From assembly GCA_030849065.1 (NCBI GenBank), contig JASAON010001603.1, positions 20,960-84,959 on the forward strand: DNA of 64,000 nucleotides. The letters run 5' to 3'. Shown one piece after another: positions 29,483 to 38,374 of this stretch (positions are counted from its first letter, which is position 1; every line of letters begins with the position of its first letter). The position numbers and the translations under genes were made by a program. The DNA comes from Jaenimonas drosophilae (taxonomy: Eukaryota > Euglenozoa > Kinetoplastea > Trypanosomatida > Trypanosomatidae). The notes below the pieces were generated by a model. It was not told the origin of the DNA, made no database searches, and saw nothing but the letters and a program-made list of their open reading frames with translations.

Positions 29483-29992
29483 ATGTACCGAAGCAGCTTG
29501 CTTGGTCTGGCCTTTGCCGCCACACTTGCCGAGCTCTCCACCACACAGAACCTTGTGGAGGGCCAACGCGATGCGCTGTGGTCCGTCTTTGACCGCGCGA
29601 TGGATGCCACTCTCGCCGAGGCACCCGTCCTCTCTCGTGTCAACGTGATTGGCGAGACACCGACGCGGCAGCTGGCGAGTAGTTCGTGCGACGCGCCGCC
29701 CCCGGTTGTGCTAACGGACCGACCAGGGGCGGCACCCTCCCCACCAGAGCGCCGGCTCCGTGTGGTCCCGCTTTCTGAGGAGGTTGGTGATGCAAGCGTT
29801 TCCTTCCCCGTTTACCGGTGTGCCGACGGGCTGTGGACCATACTTCTCAAGGATCCCATTATTGAGGTGCGCGATGAGTTCGGGGCGGAGGAGCGCGTGA
29901 AGCTGGATTATCTGAAGGTCCACTTGAAGGAGGGTGCCCCAAAGATAGAGGCTAAGCGTCCTGCCAAGAAGCGGCAACGTGCAGAACAGTAA
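29483..29992 (+). CDS. TFIIA gamma (small) subunit, divergent, with internal insertion
   Basis: 169 residues. Residues 1-57 match the TFIIA-gamma four-helix-bundle part (MYRSSLLGLAFAATLAEL; ALWSVFDRAMDATLAE; RVNVIGE). Residues 108-150 match its beta-barrel part (YRCADGLWTILLKD, VKLDYLKVHL). Between them is an insertion of about 50 Pro/Ala/Ser-rich residues absent from human TFIIA-gamma (about 109 residues in total). The C-terminus adds a basic tail (KRPAKKRQRAEQ), a likely nuclear localisation signal. In trypanosomes divergent TFIIA subunits work with TRF4 and the SNAPc-like complex on the spliced-leader RNA promoter. That role is established for the family and inferred here. Confidence 0.82.
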   Translation: MYRSSLLGLAFAATLAELSTTQNLVEGQRDALWSVFDRAMDATLAEAPVLSRVNVIGETPTRQLASSSCDAPPPVVLTDRPGAAPSPPERRLRVVPLSEEVGDASVSFPVYRCADGLWTILLKDPIIEVRDEFGAEERVKLDYLKVHLKEGAPKIEAKRPAKKRQRAEQ

Positions 29993-30389
29993 ACCTTGCT
30001 CTTGTGTGGTGCCACACTCCCTTCCATGTTCCCCATAGTTGTACCTACTGACGCAAGACCCAGCGCGCGCTATGTACGTGTATGTGTTTTTGCGCATGTA
30101 AAACAATGCCCGACTCTTCCTCCCCCCTTTTTCTCTGTTTGGTTGCTGTGGCTTCTCGTGTAGCGCGGCCCGTCACTGGCCACCCACCTACGCCCCCAAT
30201 ACTCAAGGGTTGGTGTGTAGGACCCCACGCATGCCCCCACCGCTCCCCAATGAGCTCACCCCCCTGACTCTGCCCGTCTTTCAGGATCACCGGAAAGCGG
30301 TCCGGTCGTATACACAGAATGACCTATGCGCCTTCTCCGCAGTACTTCCGAACGAGAGGGAGCAAGCGAATCTCCCCAGTAGAGGTACC
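29993..30389. other. Intergenic region upstream of the amino acid permease
   Basis: 397 bp. A pyrimidine tract (CCCCCCTGACTCTGCCCGTC) ends in TTTCAG with AG at 30283-30284. The reading frame is open upstream to a TTG at 30210, and in-frame ATG 30231 lies 5' of this acceptor. I therefore treat 30210-30389 as leader. Confidence 0.55.
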
Positions 30390-31703
30390 ATGCGGGCGCG
30401 CAGCTTACCTACTCTATTCCTGGAAGACTTGGAGGGAGAGATGATACCCATGTCACCGCTCTTCTGCCGAAAGTTCTACATGACTGCGGGCGGTACCATG
30501 ACCTCCAGTGCCTTCAACCTTGCCTCGGCTACGCTAGGGGCTGGTGTCTTGGCCCTGCCGCATGCCATGTACAACAGCGGCCTCTTACTCGGTAGTCTCC
30601 TCCTCACCATGATATGTGTTGGAACGATATATAGTGTCTTTCTTCTTGCCAAGGTGAGTGCCATGACTGGCCTGCATACCTTTGAGGAGCTCTCTATGCA
30701 TCTTCTGGGACGCATTCCCCAGATGCTGGCGGCACTGATCATCTTTATTTTTTGCTGTGGCGCCGCTGTGATGTTTGTTGTCATTATGGGTGACTTCGTA
30801 TCCCCATTTATCCCCCTATTCCACCTTCAACGCTGGTTCGGTCGAAAGCGTGCGATGATCTTCTTTTGGTCGCTGATTATGCTTCCCCTCTCCTTGGCCA
30901 AGTCGATGCATGCCCTTCGCTACGCGTCGATTGTTGGAGCAGCCTCAACTCTCCTTCTTGCCTTCGCCATCATTGACCGCTTTGTACGTCAACGAGTGGA
31001 AGGCCTCCCTATCAATCATGTGCCACTGGTCCGCATCGATGGAGACACCATTGGCGCGCTCTCAACTTTCCTCTTCAGCTTTTGCTGTCAGCCCGTCGTC
31101 TTCAAGGTCCAGAGCGAGATGCACGACGGTACGGTTCAACGGATGTCACTCTGTGCCAGCTGCGCAATGGGCTGCTGCACCTTGTTATATCTCATCACGG
31201 GCATCTTTGGTGCTATGACATTTGGCAGCGACGCCGCCCCCAATGTGTTGTTCAACTTTGTGGATCACCTGGACGTCCCCTCCGCCAAGCTGGCCTACGC
31301 CGGTATGGCGCTGACGGTGACGATGGTATTCCCCATGACCATCTTTCCTACGCGAGACACCGTCGTGCTGGCCATGGGATACCGAGAGGAGTGGAAGCCC
31401 GCACCGTGGTGGCTGCCACGCACAGTGGCCGGCCTGCTGGCGCTCTTCTCCCTCCTCGTGGGCATCTACGTTCCCAATATCAGAGTGTTGTTTGACCTGC
31501 TTGGAGGCATGTGTGGCGGAGTGCTTTCTTTCCTGCTGCCGGCTGCCTTCGCCTTGCGTAGTGGCCATTGGACGAGGGAGGAGGTGGGTCCTCTCCACGT
31601 GTTTGGTGCGTGGATCATTTTTGTCTCCGGACTTGTCATGTGCGCTGTCGGCACATATAACTCAGTGCTCGTGAACCTGCTTGCCGCTCCTCCCGTGACA
31701 TAG
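30390..31703 (+). CDS. Amino acid transporter, AAAP/SLC38-type permease
   Basis: 437 residues from the ATG at 30390. Eleven or so hydrophobic segments are visible. The first carries the AAAP signature (SSAFNLASATLGAGVLALPHAM in part), an unwound-helix motif that binds substrate. Others include LLTMICVGTIYSVFLLAKV, IIFIFCCGAAVMFVVIMG, ALSTFLFSFCCQPVVF and VAGLLALFSLLVGIYV. Kinetoplastid genomes hold large families of such permeases for arginine, lysine, proline and others; specificity cannot be read from sequence. The N-terminal 30 residues are cytosolic. If the ATG at 30231 is used instead, the protein gains 53 residues. Confidence 0.88.
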   Translation: MRARSLPTLFLEDLEGEMIPMSPLFCRKFYMTAGGTMTSSAFNLASATLGAGVLALPHAMYNSGLLLGSLLLTMICVGTIYSVFLLAKVSAMTGLHTFEELSMHLLGRIPQMLAALIIFIFCCGAAVMFVVIMGDFVSPFIPLFHLQRWFGRKRAMIFFWSLIMLPLSLAKSMHALRYASIVGAASTLLLAFAIIDRFVRQRVEGLPINHVPLVRIDGDTIGALSTFLFSFCCQPVVFKVQSEMHDGTVQRMSLCASCAMGCCTLLYLITGIFGAMTFGSDAAPNVLFNFVDHLDVPSAKLAYAGMALTVTMVFPMTIFPTRDTVVLAMGYREEWKPAPWWLPRTVAGLLALFSLLVGIYVPNIRVLFDLLGGMCGGVLSFLLPAAFALRSGHWTREEVGPLHVFGAWIIFVSGLVMCAVGTYNSVLVNLLAAPPVT

Positions 31704-32078
31704 CGGAGAGGAGTGATTGAATGGGTCGTAGACTTGATGCAGCGTGGCGTGGACGACGTGTCTGCTTCGATGACATGTGGTCTTGTTGAGGATGGAAGGC
31801 CAGGCGTCATTCTTGCTGCGCCCCACCCTTCTCACATACTCAGAATCAAAAGTACATCGATATCGTGACAGCAAACCTATCCCGAATGTTGGGCTTCTCG
31901 CTGCCATGACTCACTTCTTCTTCCTTCTCTCACTCCCGTTCTTTCTCCCCCCCCCGTGTAGGGGTGTCATCCACAGAATTTTTGAAACTACTGCACCCCG
32001 CAATCACCCGCTTTTCACACGTGCGGGATTAAGCAGTACCTTGTGTGTAGTAGCTTCAACCTTATACACATTGGAACC
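31704..32078. other. Intergenic region with strong polypyrimidine tract
   Basis: 375 bp, no gene. A T/C tract at about 31915-31955, ending in nine C, precedes an AG at 31960-31961, a textbook trans-splice acceptor. Confidence 0.6.
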
Positions 32079-32684
32079 ATGTACAGTGATGGTGAACGCA
32101 AAACACTGACAGAGATGCAGCGTGAGGCGGAGGCGACAAGAAGCATGATCGCCGAGGAGGCCCGCCAGCTGGAACGCATTAAGCGTGCTGCCGCAAAGAC
32201 ACAGTTCTCTATTGACCAGCTATTTCGATTCTTTGCACGTGAAGTGACTGCCGAGGAAGAGAAGAAGATGCTGCTCGACCTCCTTCAGTCGAACCCGGCA
32301 GACGTCCACATGGAGTGCGTCCCACTTCTCCCTGTGGCCACTGCCATTGCCAATGGCCGCATGACGAATGCGCGCCGCATCTACGCCGCACAGAACCAGT
32401 TTATTGATGATAGCTCTCTCATCTTCTTTGTGCATGTACTTCGCTTTTCCCCACAATCCGCGCAGGTTGACTACGTGGATATCAGTGGCACCAAAGTTAC
32501 CGTCAAGGGGCTCTACTTCATGCTGGAGATGATGTCTGAACGGTCAACCCTCTTCACCTTAGTGGCGCGGCAGCTGTGGATCGACGCACCAAAAGATGCT
32601 CCAGCCGAAAGCTATGGGGGTAAGTACCTCACAATGTTGCGTGCAGCAAAAGACAGCAAGCACTGCACTGTGGTACTGGAGTGA
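32079..32684 (+). CDS. Hypothetical protein
   Basis: 201 residues, not recognised. Residues 1-60 are a charged helix, probably coiled coil (MQREAEATRSMIAEEARQLE). The remainder is mixed alpha/beta with hydrophobic segments (SLIFFVHVLRFSP, VDYVDISGTKVTVKGLYFML) too short and polar for membrane spans. There is no signal peptide. Codon bias agrees with neighbouring genes, supporting it as real. The frame is open upstream to a GTG at 32043, but the first ATG is at 32079. Confidence 0.6.
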   Translation: MYSDGERKTLTEMQREAEATRSMIAEEARQLERIKRAAAKTQFSIDQLFRFFAREVTAEEEKKMLLDLLQSNPADVHMECVPLLPVATAIANGRMTNARRIYAAQNQFIDDSSLIFFVHVLRFSPQSAQVDYVDISGTKVTVKGLYFMLEMMSERSTLFTLVARQLWIDAPKDAPAESYGGKYLTMLRAAKDSKHCTVVLE

Positions 32685-32942
32685 AGATGATATGGTCCTG
32701 CACACCTTCTGTGGTTTGCCGCACCGCAGATGGTTCTTCTCTCAATACGTCGCCGAATAAAGACACCAAGCTTCATCTCCGTTGCGAGAGCGATGTGAGA
32801 GTGTCATCCTGGTGTCCCTCTTCCTGACATGACGTTCAATCTACGTTACGAAAGTTCACCAACATTCTTTTTTAATCATCTTCTCTTCATTTTGGTTGTA
32901 GCGCACATACACACTCAGCGATTCCCCTTCGGCTGGTGCATC

Positions 32943-34160
32943 ATGACGGTTCTCCTCAACCGCAAATTTGATGAGCTCTGCCGCAGCGGTGTTTGCCCTG
33001 CCTCCCTACTCGACGTGCTCTCCCTGTTGGTCTCGCAAGCTAACGATGCCGCCAACTCAAAGACACATGACCACAGCGCCACCACGCAGAAGCACCACAC
33101 ACCTGCCGACTATGTGATGGACTCTGAGGAGCGAGAGGCGGAGGCACGACGCCATGCTCTTGTTCGTGCCCAATCCAATTCGATTGAAGAGCTCAGCGAT
33201 GCTCTCCGATCGGCACATCAGTCGATTGTTGTGGCGGCGGAGAGGTCAGTGAATCGCTTTGCGGAGGATGTGAAGGCGCTGAGTGATGGTGTGGTGGCCT
33301 CAGCTGCAAAAGAGCTGCGCACACTGCGCGAGTCAACGAAACAGGACTTGGAGGCGTTTGTGGATCGGGCGTGTCAGGCCACCGTGCACCGCACCGAGGA
33401 GGAGATGGATGACGTGCGGGGGAGGTGGCTTGCGGGAACCATGCTGGAGGTGGATAGCATAAAGTCCGAGGTTAGCGTGGCAGGGCTGCAGGCTATGCAG
33501 GAGGTGAGACAGCTTACCGAGAGCTACGCTGTGTACGTGTCCAATGCTCACGACTTGGTTGCGAGCGGGTCTATGGTTGACGTGCACCGTGCGCTAGCCT
33601 CCAGCGCGTTCGCCGAGCTCAAGGCAGATTCCGTTGCCGTGGCTGCAGCACCGATGGCGGAGGTGGTGCTGCTGAGCACACGTCTGCAGCAGGTTGAGCG
33701 ATCCGTTGCTCGTCTTGGTTCTGGCATGTCCGCGGTGGATGACGCCCTCGGCGGGGTACTCACCAAGGCAGATGCGGCCATTCTTCACGGCGTGGTCAAC
33801 GCGCAAAAGCCCGAGGCGGCAGCGGCCGCCCTCCACGGGCAAACAGCGCTAAAGAAGCGCGGGGGCATTAACGTGTTGCGGCGGTCTTTACAAGGTCGCT
33901 ATCCACTTGGCTTAGCTTTAGAGGCTGGCCCGGATGGCGCTGTGGTGACGCACGTTTCGTGGAAGCTCCCAGGCGAGATCACAGTCGGATCTGTCCTAAC
34001 ACACGTTGGTCGGGCATCGGTTCATACTCCCGAGGATGTTCAGGCGCGGGTTCTGGAGCAGGCGGCTACCAACAGCACAATCAAACTGACGCTGTACGAT
34101 GCAGAGACGGCTCGTGTACGAACGGCAGAGGTCGATCTTGGCGCTGAAGAGCAGCTGTAA
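32943..34160 (+). CDS. Coiled-coil protein with C-terminal PDZ-like domain
   Basis: 405 residues. The first 300 are helical and charged (REAEARRHALVRAQ, ELRTLRESTKQDLEAFVDRA), with Ala/Val-rich heptads. The last 85 look like a PDZ domain: a carboxylate-binding-like loop YPLGLALEAGPDGAVVTHV, then GEITVGSVLTHVGRASV, then helix PEDVQARVLEQA and final strand IKLTLYD. PDZ domains bind C-terminal peptides, so a scaffold role is plausible. The frame extends to an ATG at 32829, but a T-rich tract followed by AGs (around 32900-32918) lies between the two, so ATG 32943 (MTVLLNRKF) is chosen. The extension would also add an implausible hydrophobic stretch. Confidence 0.65.
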   Translation: MTVLLNRKFDELCRSGVCPASLLDVLSLLVSQANDAANSKTHDHSATTQKHHTPADYVMDSEEREAEARRHALVRAQSNSIEELSDALRSAHQSIVVAAERSVNRFAEDVKALSDGVVASAAKELRTLRESTKQDLEAFVDRACQATVHRTEEEMDDVRGRWLAGTMLEVDSIKSEVSVAGLQAMQEVRQLTESYAVYVSNAHDLVASGSMVDVHRALASSAFAELKADSVAVAAAPMAEVVLLSTRLQQVERSVARLGSGMSAVDDALGGVLTKADAAILHGVVNAQKPEAAAAALHGQTALKKRGGINVLRRSLQGRYPLGLALEAGPDGAVVTHVSWKLPGEITVGSVLTHVGRASVHTPEDVQARVLEQAATNSTIKLTLYDAETARVRTAEVDLGAEEQL

Positions 34161-34415
34161 GTTGCTGCAGGTTGGGCTTCCGTGACCCACCTCCGCCTCA
34201 TGAGCACCTTTTTGTACATTCATACTACATTTTTACTTGCATCATTTGATGGGATTGATGGTATACTGACTAACTGACACGGTACTCCCGTTGTGTGGTC
34301 AGTTCGTCAGTCATGAGAGAGAGAGTGCGTGTGTGATTGCTGGCAACATCTCAATAATTGTGTCGCCTCTCCATTATCTTCCGTATTTTTCACAGACGCA
34401 CATCATCAAGAGAGG

Positions 34416-34811
34416 ATGGAAGACCAAAATACTCCTTCAATAAATCTGGAAGAGGGCCTCCGCGGAGCCGCATTGATGAGCGAGCTCCTCAGAACACCAG
34501 AGCTCGCTCCCTTGACGACGCATCTCACGCGGAGGCTTATTGATTATGAGCCTAGCTCCTCCAAGCTGGTGAACCTTCCCATCCCTCGACTGCATCAGAT
34601 CCACGATGCTGCTCGCCTCAACCGCTACGCTTCTAATTCTACTTCCACACCCCCGAGTGGTGAGTATCCAATGCCATGCACAATGTCACAGCTGGCTCAG
34701 CCGTCCTTTCTGCGACTCTATGCGTGCCATTGCGGCCACGGCTCCTCGGACAAGTCGCTTGAGTTGTCAAGGATGCGCTTGATTGAGGCCCTTCTCAGCT
34801 ATTCTGCGTAA
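34416..34811 (+). CDS. Small hypothetical protein
   Basis: 131 residues, not recognised. Acidic start (MEDQNTPSINLEEGLRGAAL), a helical region with RRLIDYEP, and a Cys/His cluster (LYACHCGHGS) that is too short to define a known zinc site. The start follows TTTTTCACAG ending at about 34394. Coding status is moderately supported by its position between genes and a fitting acceptor; it could also be lineage-specific. Confidence 0.5.
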   Translation: MEDQNTPSINLEEGLRGAALMSELLRTPELAPLTTHLTRRLIDYEPSSSKLVNLPIPRLHQIHDAARLNRYASNSTSTPPSGEYPMPCTMSQLAQPSFLRLYACHCGHGSSDKSLELSRMRLIEALLSYSA

Positions 34812-35126
34812 CCTTGGTGACTTGGTGGAAGTCTTACTGGTGAGCAACAAGGCGGGGGAGGAGAGTGAGCAAGGACTTCCAATCTACTCCCTTCACACGA
34901 ATTCACCCTCACACGTACCACTGCTGTCTGCTACATTGAAAGTCATCCTTCATTGCTACAACACTCTACTGCAGTGAGTCACCCAGCTATGCATGACGAG
35001 CCACATTATCACGTTCTCCTCCACCTCTTCTTGTGTTTGTGAGCAGATTATAGTAGACCTCCACGGCGTACATCACATAAATAAGCCAACGGGAAACGAC
35101 TTTCGCGCTTCCGCCGGTGGTAGCTC
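34812..35126. other. Intergenic region, pyrimidine tract
   Basis: 315 bp, no gene. A T/C-rich tract at about 35012-35040 runs into AGs at 35042-35046 (GAGCAG), about 80 bp before the next start. Confidence 0.5.
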
Positions 35127-37043
35127 ATGTCTATGGCGAATACCGATGCGAGGGCCACCGAGTCCGTCTCCAGCAGCTCTGTTAGCTCTTCTGAGAGTGA
35201 ATCCAGTGACGATGTGTCATCGAGTTCATCATCGACGGCTTCTTCATCTCCGTCACGAGGGCCATCCCCACCGGCACCCACCGCCACTTCTACCGAGCAA
35301 CGCCGCCCTCCAGTGGCATCTGCAGGGAGCACCTCGTGGAGTGCTAGCGAGTCCAACCGTCGATTGAACCTCAACCCCAATCTTCAGTTTGCTATGGCTG
35401 ATAACCTTTACATTCCTCTTCCCCCACCCGCAGAGTTGCGGCGGATGGATCCGCTGCGGCGCATGGCCCTTGATGTGACCATGTATCCGCAGGGGCGGCA
35501 CCGTATCCTTGACTACTTCCGTGCTGCGGTGGAGATGTTCGTCGCACAGGTTCGAAGCGAGTTCATGACGCAGCAAAAGGCGGCAGAGAGGGCTAACCGT
35601 CCCATGACTCGCTTCATGTGGAGAAACACCGGTGAGCTTGCCGTGTGCTTTGCCTGCTGCTGTGATACCTTGAAGCTGCTCTACGACAGCACACTCCCTG
35701 GACAGAGCAAACCCCTCTGGGAGGCTTTCGTCACACAGTTTACAAGTCTCTTGATGACAGAAAGTAGAGTGCCCAAGGAGGTTCTCACCATGCAGACTTA
35801 CCACACCAAGTACATGGACTGGCAAAAGGGTGGCACTCGCTATGGCGGGGAGCAGGGTACCGCCAACGTTCGCTTCCCCTCCGCCCAGGAGCGGCGCGTG
35901 AAGATTGAGCGCTATCTCTCCGCGGGAAGTGGCTACCGCCTTGAGCCTGTGGTGGTGGAGAGCACGCCGGCTCCAGTCGCCATATCGGCCCCGCCACCCC
36001 TGCGGCCCATCGTCACGCGGCCCCCGGGCCGCCTTGGCGTAAAAATCGCTGCGCGCCCCCTCGTTGGCTCCTTTGCCTCCCCCGCCGGCCCCGGGCCTGT
36101 TCGACCGCCCACGCGCACCCCGGCCAAGACGACTGGAGGGGCAGCGGCCCCGGCCTCCTTCGTGGGCCTCAAGTCACCGCCGGAGGTGGGCCACCTTCAG
36201 TGGCTGGCGACTCTCGCACACATCAAGGGCAGTGACCCACAGACGGCACTGGCGCCACACCGCGCTGGAGCAACCGCGGGCCTCGTCCGACTGTGCAACT
36301 CATCGCGCATGAGCGATTTGTTGGTGCTGAGTGAGGTAATCGCCTCCTCCTGCATCAGCATCCAGTCCATGTTCGAGCGACTGGGTGGCGTGGTGGCCCT
36401 GCGAGACTGCGCAGGTAAGCTTATTCAAGCCGAGGATGCGACCTCGCTCATGCGCCTCATCGATGCGATGGTGCGTATGCGTTCCCCGCAGTGGAGCACT
36501 GTCTCACAGCGTGCGTGGATGAAGGACGTGGCCCAGAACTCAGTCAATGACTTGGAGTGGCTGCGGCGGCTCACCATCATCCCGGACGACCGCCGTGCAG
36601 CATGGGGGGTGCTGATTAATGTGATGGAGCACAAGTTTATTTTTCGTCTCCCCCGTGATGAGGGTAATGGCCGCAAGCGTCCTCGGGTGGAACCCCTCAC
36701 GGAGGGCGGCATTGGCACGAGTGCATCACTCTCAGACATGGTTGAACTCCCTGCATGGAAAATACCGCGGGTGTACACCCTCCATGCCGTGCGGCTACCT
36801 GGTGAGCTGCGTGCCCCACCATTCTCTTCCTCCATGGAACAGAGCATGGCTGCTCTCATAGATGCAAAGCGTCGCTATGCTGAGGAACAACAGCCCGCCT
36901 GGGAAGCTCGCCTTCAGCAGGCCCTCTCAGATGTTGGTGTCGTCATTGGCAGCCGTGAGGTGCCGATACCCTTGTGGTATGACCCTTATCAGCTCCTCGG
37001 CGTGCAGCCCGCCACTGCGGACAGTGGAGCAGACCGAAACTGA
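35127..37043 (+). CDS. Hypothetical protein, Ser-rich N-terminus and two helical regions
   Basis: 638 residues, not recognised. Residues 10-85 are Ser/Glu/Asp- then Pro-rich (casein-kinase-like sites). Residues 90-235 are helical and Met/Arg-rich (DYFRAAVEMFVAQVRSEFM). Residues 270-350 are Pro/Ala-rich linker. Residues 350-510 form a helical domain whose order (FERLGGVVALRDCAG, LMRLIDAMVRMRSP, SQRAWMKDVAQ) faintly recalls the TFIIS N-terminal/LW bundle found in transcription factors. This likeness is weak. A basic cluster GRKRPRVEP near 515 could be a nuclear signal. The end (PIPLWYDPYQLLGVQP) looks conserved. Codon bias strongly supports coding. Confidence 0.65.
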   Translation: MSMANTDARATESVSSSSVSSSESESSDDVSSSSSSTASSSPSRGPSPPAPTATSTEQRRPPVASAGSTSWSASESNRRLNLNPNLQFAMADNLYIPLPPPAELRRMDPLRRMALDVTMYPQGRHRILDYFRAAVEMFVAQVRSEFMTQQKAAERANRPMTRFMWRNTGELAVCFACCCDTLKLLYDSTLPGQSKPLWEAFVTQFTSLLMTESRVPKEVLTMQTYHTKYMDWQKGGTRYGGEQGTANVRFPSAQERRVKIERYLSAGSGYRLEPVVVESTPAPVAISAPPPLRPIVTRPPGRLGVKIAARPLVGSFASPAGPGPVRPPTRTPAKTTGGAAAPASFVGLKSPPEVGHLQWLATLAHIKGSDPQTALAPHRAGATAGLVRLCNSSRMSDLLVLSEVIASSCISIQSMFERLGGVVALRDCAGKLIQAEDATSLMRLIDAMVRMRSPQWSTVSQRAWMKDVAQNSVNDLEWLRRLTIIPDDRRAAWGVLINVMEHKFIFRLPRDEGNGRKRPRVEPLTEGGIGTSASLSDMVELPAWKIPRVYTLHAVRLPGELRAPPFSSSMEQSMAALIDAKRRYAEEQQPAWEARLQQALSDVGVVIGSREVPIPLWYDPYQLLGVQPATADSGADRN

Positions 37044-37242
37044 GATTGCTCTTACTCACCACCGTTCGTATTGGCCGTACCACTCCTGCTGGGTGCCTTT
37101 TCTTAGACCTCAAAAGATTTATGACGCTCATTGTTGGAGATCATGACCAACACACACGCACAAACCAAATCACCTCTCACTGTCCTTTTCTTTGTTCTTC
37201 CATCTCTAGAATTTCACCTAGTAGAAGACGTCTCACCGCTGC

Positions 37243-37318
37243 GCACTGATTCGAAACAACCATGCTTTCAGTGAACATTCATGATCACAATCACGTTATT
37301 GTCATAGTTACAATGAGC
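37243..37318. repeat. 76-bp direct repeat, copy 1
   Basis: Identical over 76 bases to 37525-37600, starting GCACTGATTCG and ending TACAATGAGC. The unit can form small hairpins: CACTGA pairs with TCAGTG, and ACAAT with ATTGT. Confidence 0.95.
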
Positions 37319-37524
37319 GCACGGCCCATCTTCAATAATACTTGCCACTAATGGAAATGCTTACCGCGAGGGTTGCCTCCATCCATGGACCGCCTCGTAG
37401 ATCAACAGCTCCTAGATACTCCCAATCCAACTGCTTTCTATGCGTCATGCATCGCTGATGTGTGATGGTGTGGAGCCAAGTGCGGCGCCGTAATTTTTGT
37501 GGGCATTCTATATGGCGTAAAGAT

Positions 37525-37600
37525 GCACTGATTCGAAACAACCATGCTTTCAGTGAACATTCATGATCACAATCACGTTATTGTCATAGTTACAATGAGC
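37525..37600. repeat. 76-bp direct repeat, copy 2
   Basis: Same orientation as copy 1 at 282-bp spacing, with no mismatch. The sequence between the copies is unique. Confidence 0.95.
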
Positions 37601-37788
37601 ATTTGTGCGACCGTGGGAGTGCCTAATAATTGGAGAAATAACGTACTGGTTGTTTTCACAGTTACACCATGTGGTGCTGTTGTGTATTCTCTTTCTTGAC
37701 ACTATCTGCCAACGCTCTCTCGTGTGGTTTGGTGCTGTAGGCTGTACTAGAGTAAGTGAAGATTGAAATTTGTATCCAGCTGAGCTCT

Positions 37789-38163
37789 ATGGACGGCGAC
37801 CTGAGCAATGTGAATCCAGCGCTGTTGGAGCTGACCAAGGACCCAACACTATGGCGAGAGCAGCGCCGGAAGGCAATGAAGGCAAAGATTTTTGGAGCCA
37901 CACCCAATGAAGGAGAGGTTGCCTCGTCGTACCTGCCGCTCGACGGGACACCAGAGCAGCAGGGTTCCTCTATGCAGACTCCCAGTTATACAGGGAGCCA
38001 GGACGACCACGAGGCCTATGTGCTTGCCCAGCTGCAATCACGAAAGCGCCAGAGGCTGGTTCCACAGGAACCGCAGTTCGCGCCGACTTCAGATTCTCCC
38101 AGCGGGACGGCAGGCGGAGAAAGTCTGAAGGCCAAGCTTCTCCAAAAGTTTGGCCGCCAATAA
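37789..38163 (+). CDS. Small hypothetical protein
   Basis: 124 residues, not recognised. The N-terminus MDGDLSNVNPALLELTKDPT leads into a basic helix (WREQRRKAMKAKIFG). The middle is Ser/Gln/Pro-rich and likely disordered. A KRQRLVP cluster could be a nuclear signal, and the end (SLKAKLLQKFGRQ) is an amphipathic helix. This short helix / linker / helix layout is common in adaptor proteins. Codon bias fits the neighbours. Confidence 0.6.
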   Translation: MDGDLSNVNPALLELTKDPTLWREQRRKAMKAKIFGATPNEGEVASSYLPLDGTPEQQGSSMQTPSYTGSQDDHEAYVLAQLQSRKRQRLVPQEPQFAPTSDSPSGTAGGESLKAKLLQKFGRQ

Positions 38164-38374
38164 TCGAAACGCACTAATACATGTTTTTCTGTGTTACCAA
38201 TGACTTGGTGTGCATTGGTTTTACCTGGGATACTACTGATGCTATTGGACTTGACCGCAAGACTTCTCCTCTGTGTTTTCTCTCTCCGCACATTCGTGGA
38301 TATAGAAGGTTTTCTGTTTTCTCCCTCGAGCCTACTCACAACCACAAACCAACTACTCCCCAACAAACACCACC

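Larger units (their letters stand above)
37044..37788. other. Intergenic region with a duplicated 76-bp segment
   Basis: 745 bp without a gene; holds two identical 76-bp copies (listed separately). The likely acceptor is GGTGCTGTAG with AG at 37739-37740. The frame open from GTG 37756 reaches its first ATG at 37789. Confidence 0.6.

Noticed and set aside
32829..32942. N-terminal membrane anchor on the PDZ-like protein from the upstream ATG
   Set aside because: A T-rich tract and acceptor AGs lie inside this extension, so it is more likely leader sequence.
37243..37318. tRNA or snoRNA identity for the 76-bp repeat (length near a tRNA, contains TTCGAA)
   Set aside because: No acceptor-stem pairing or A/B box pair on either strand; C and D boxes not correctly placed.
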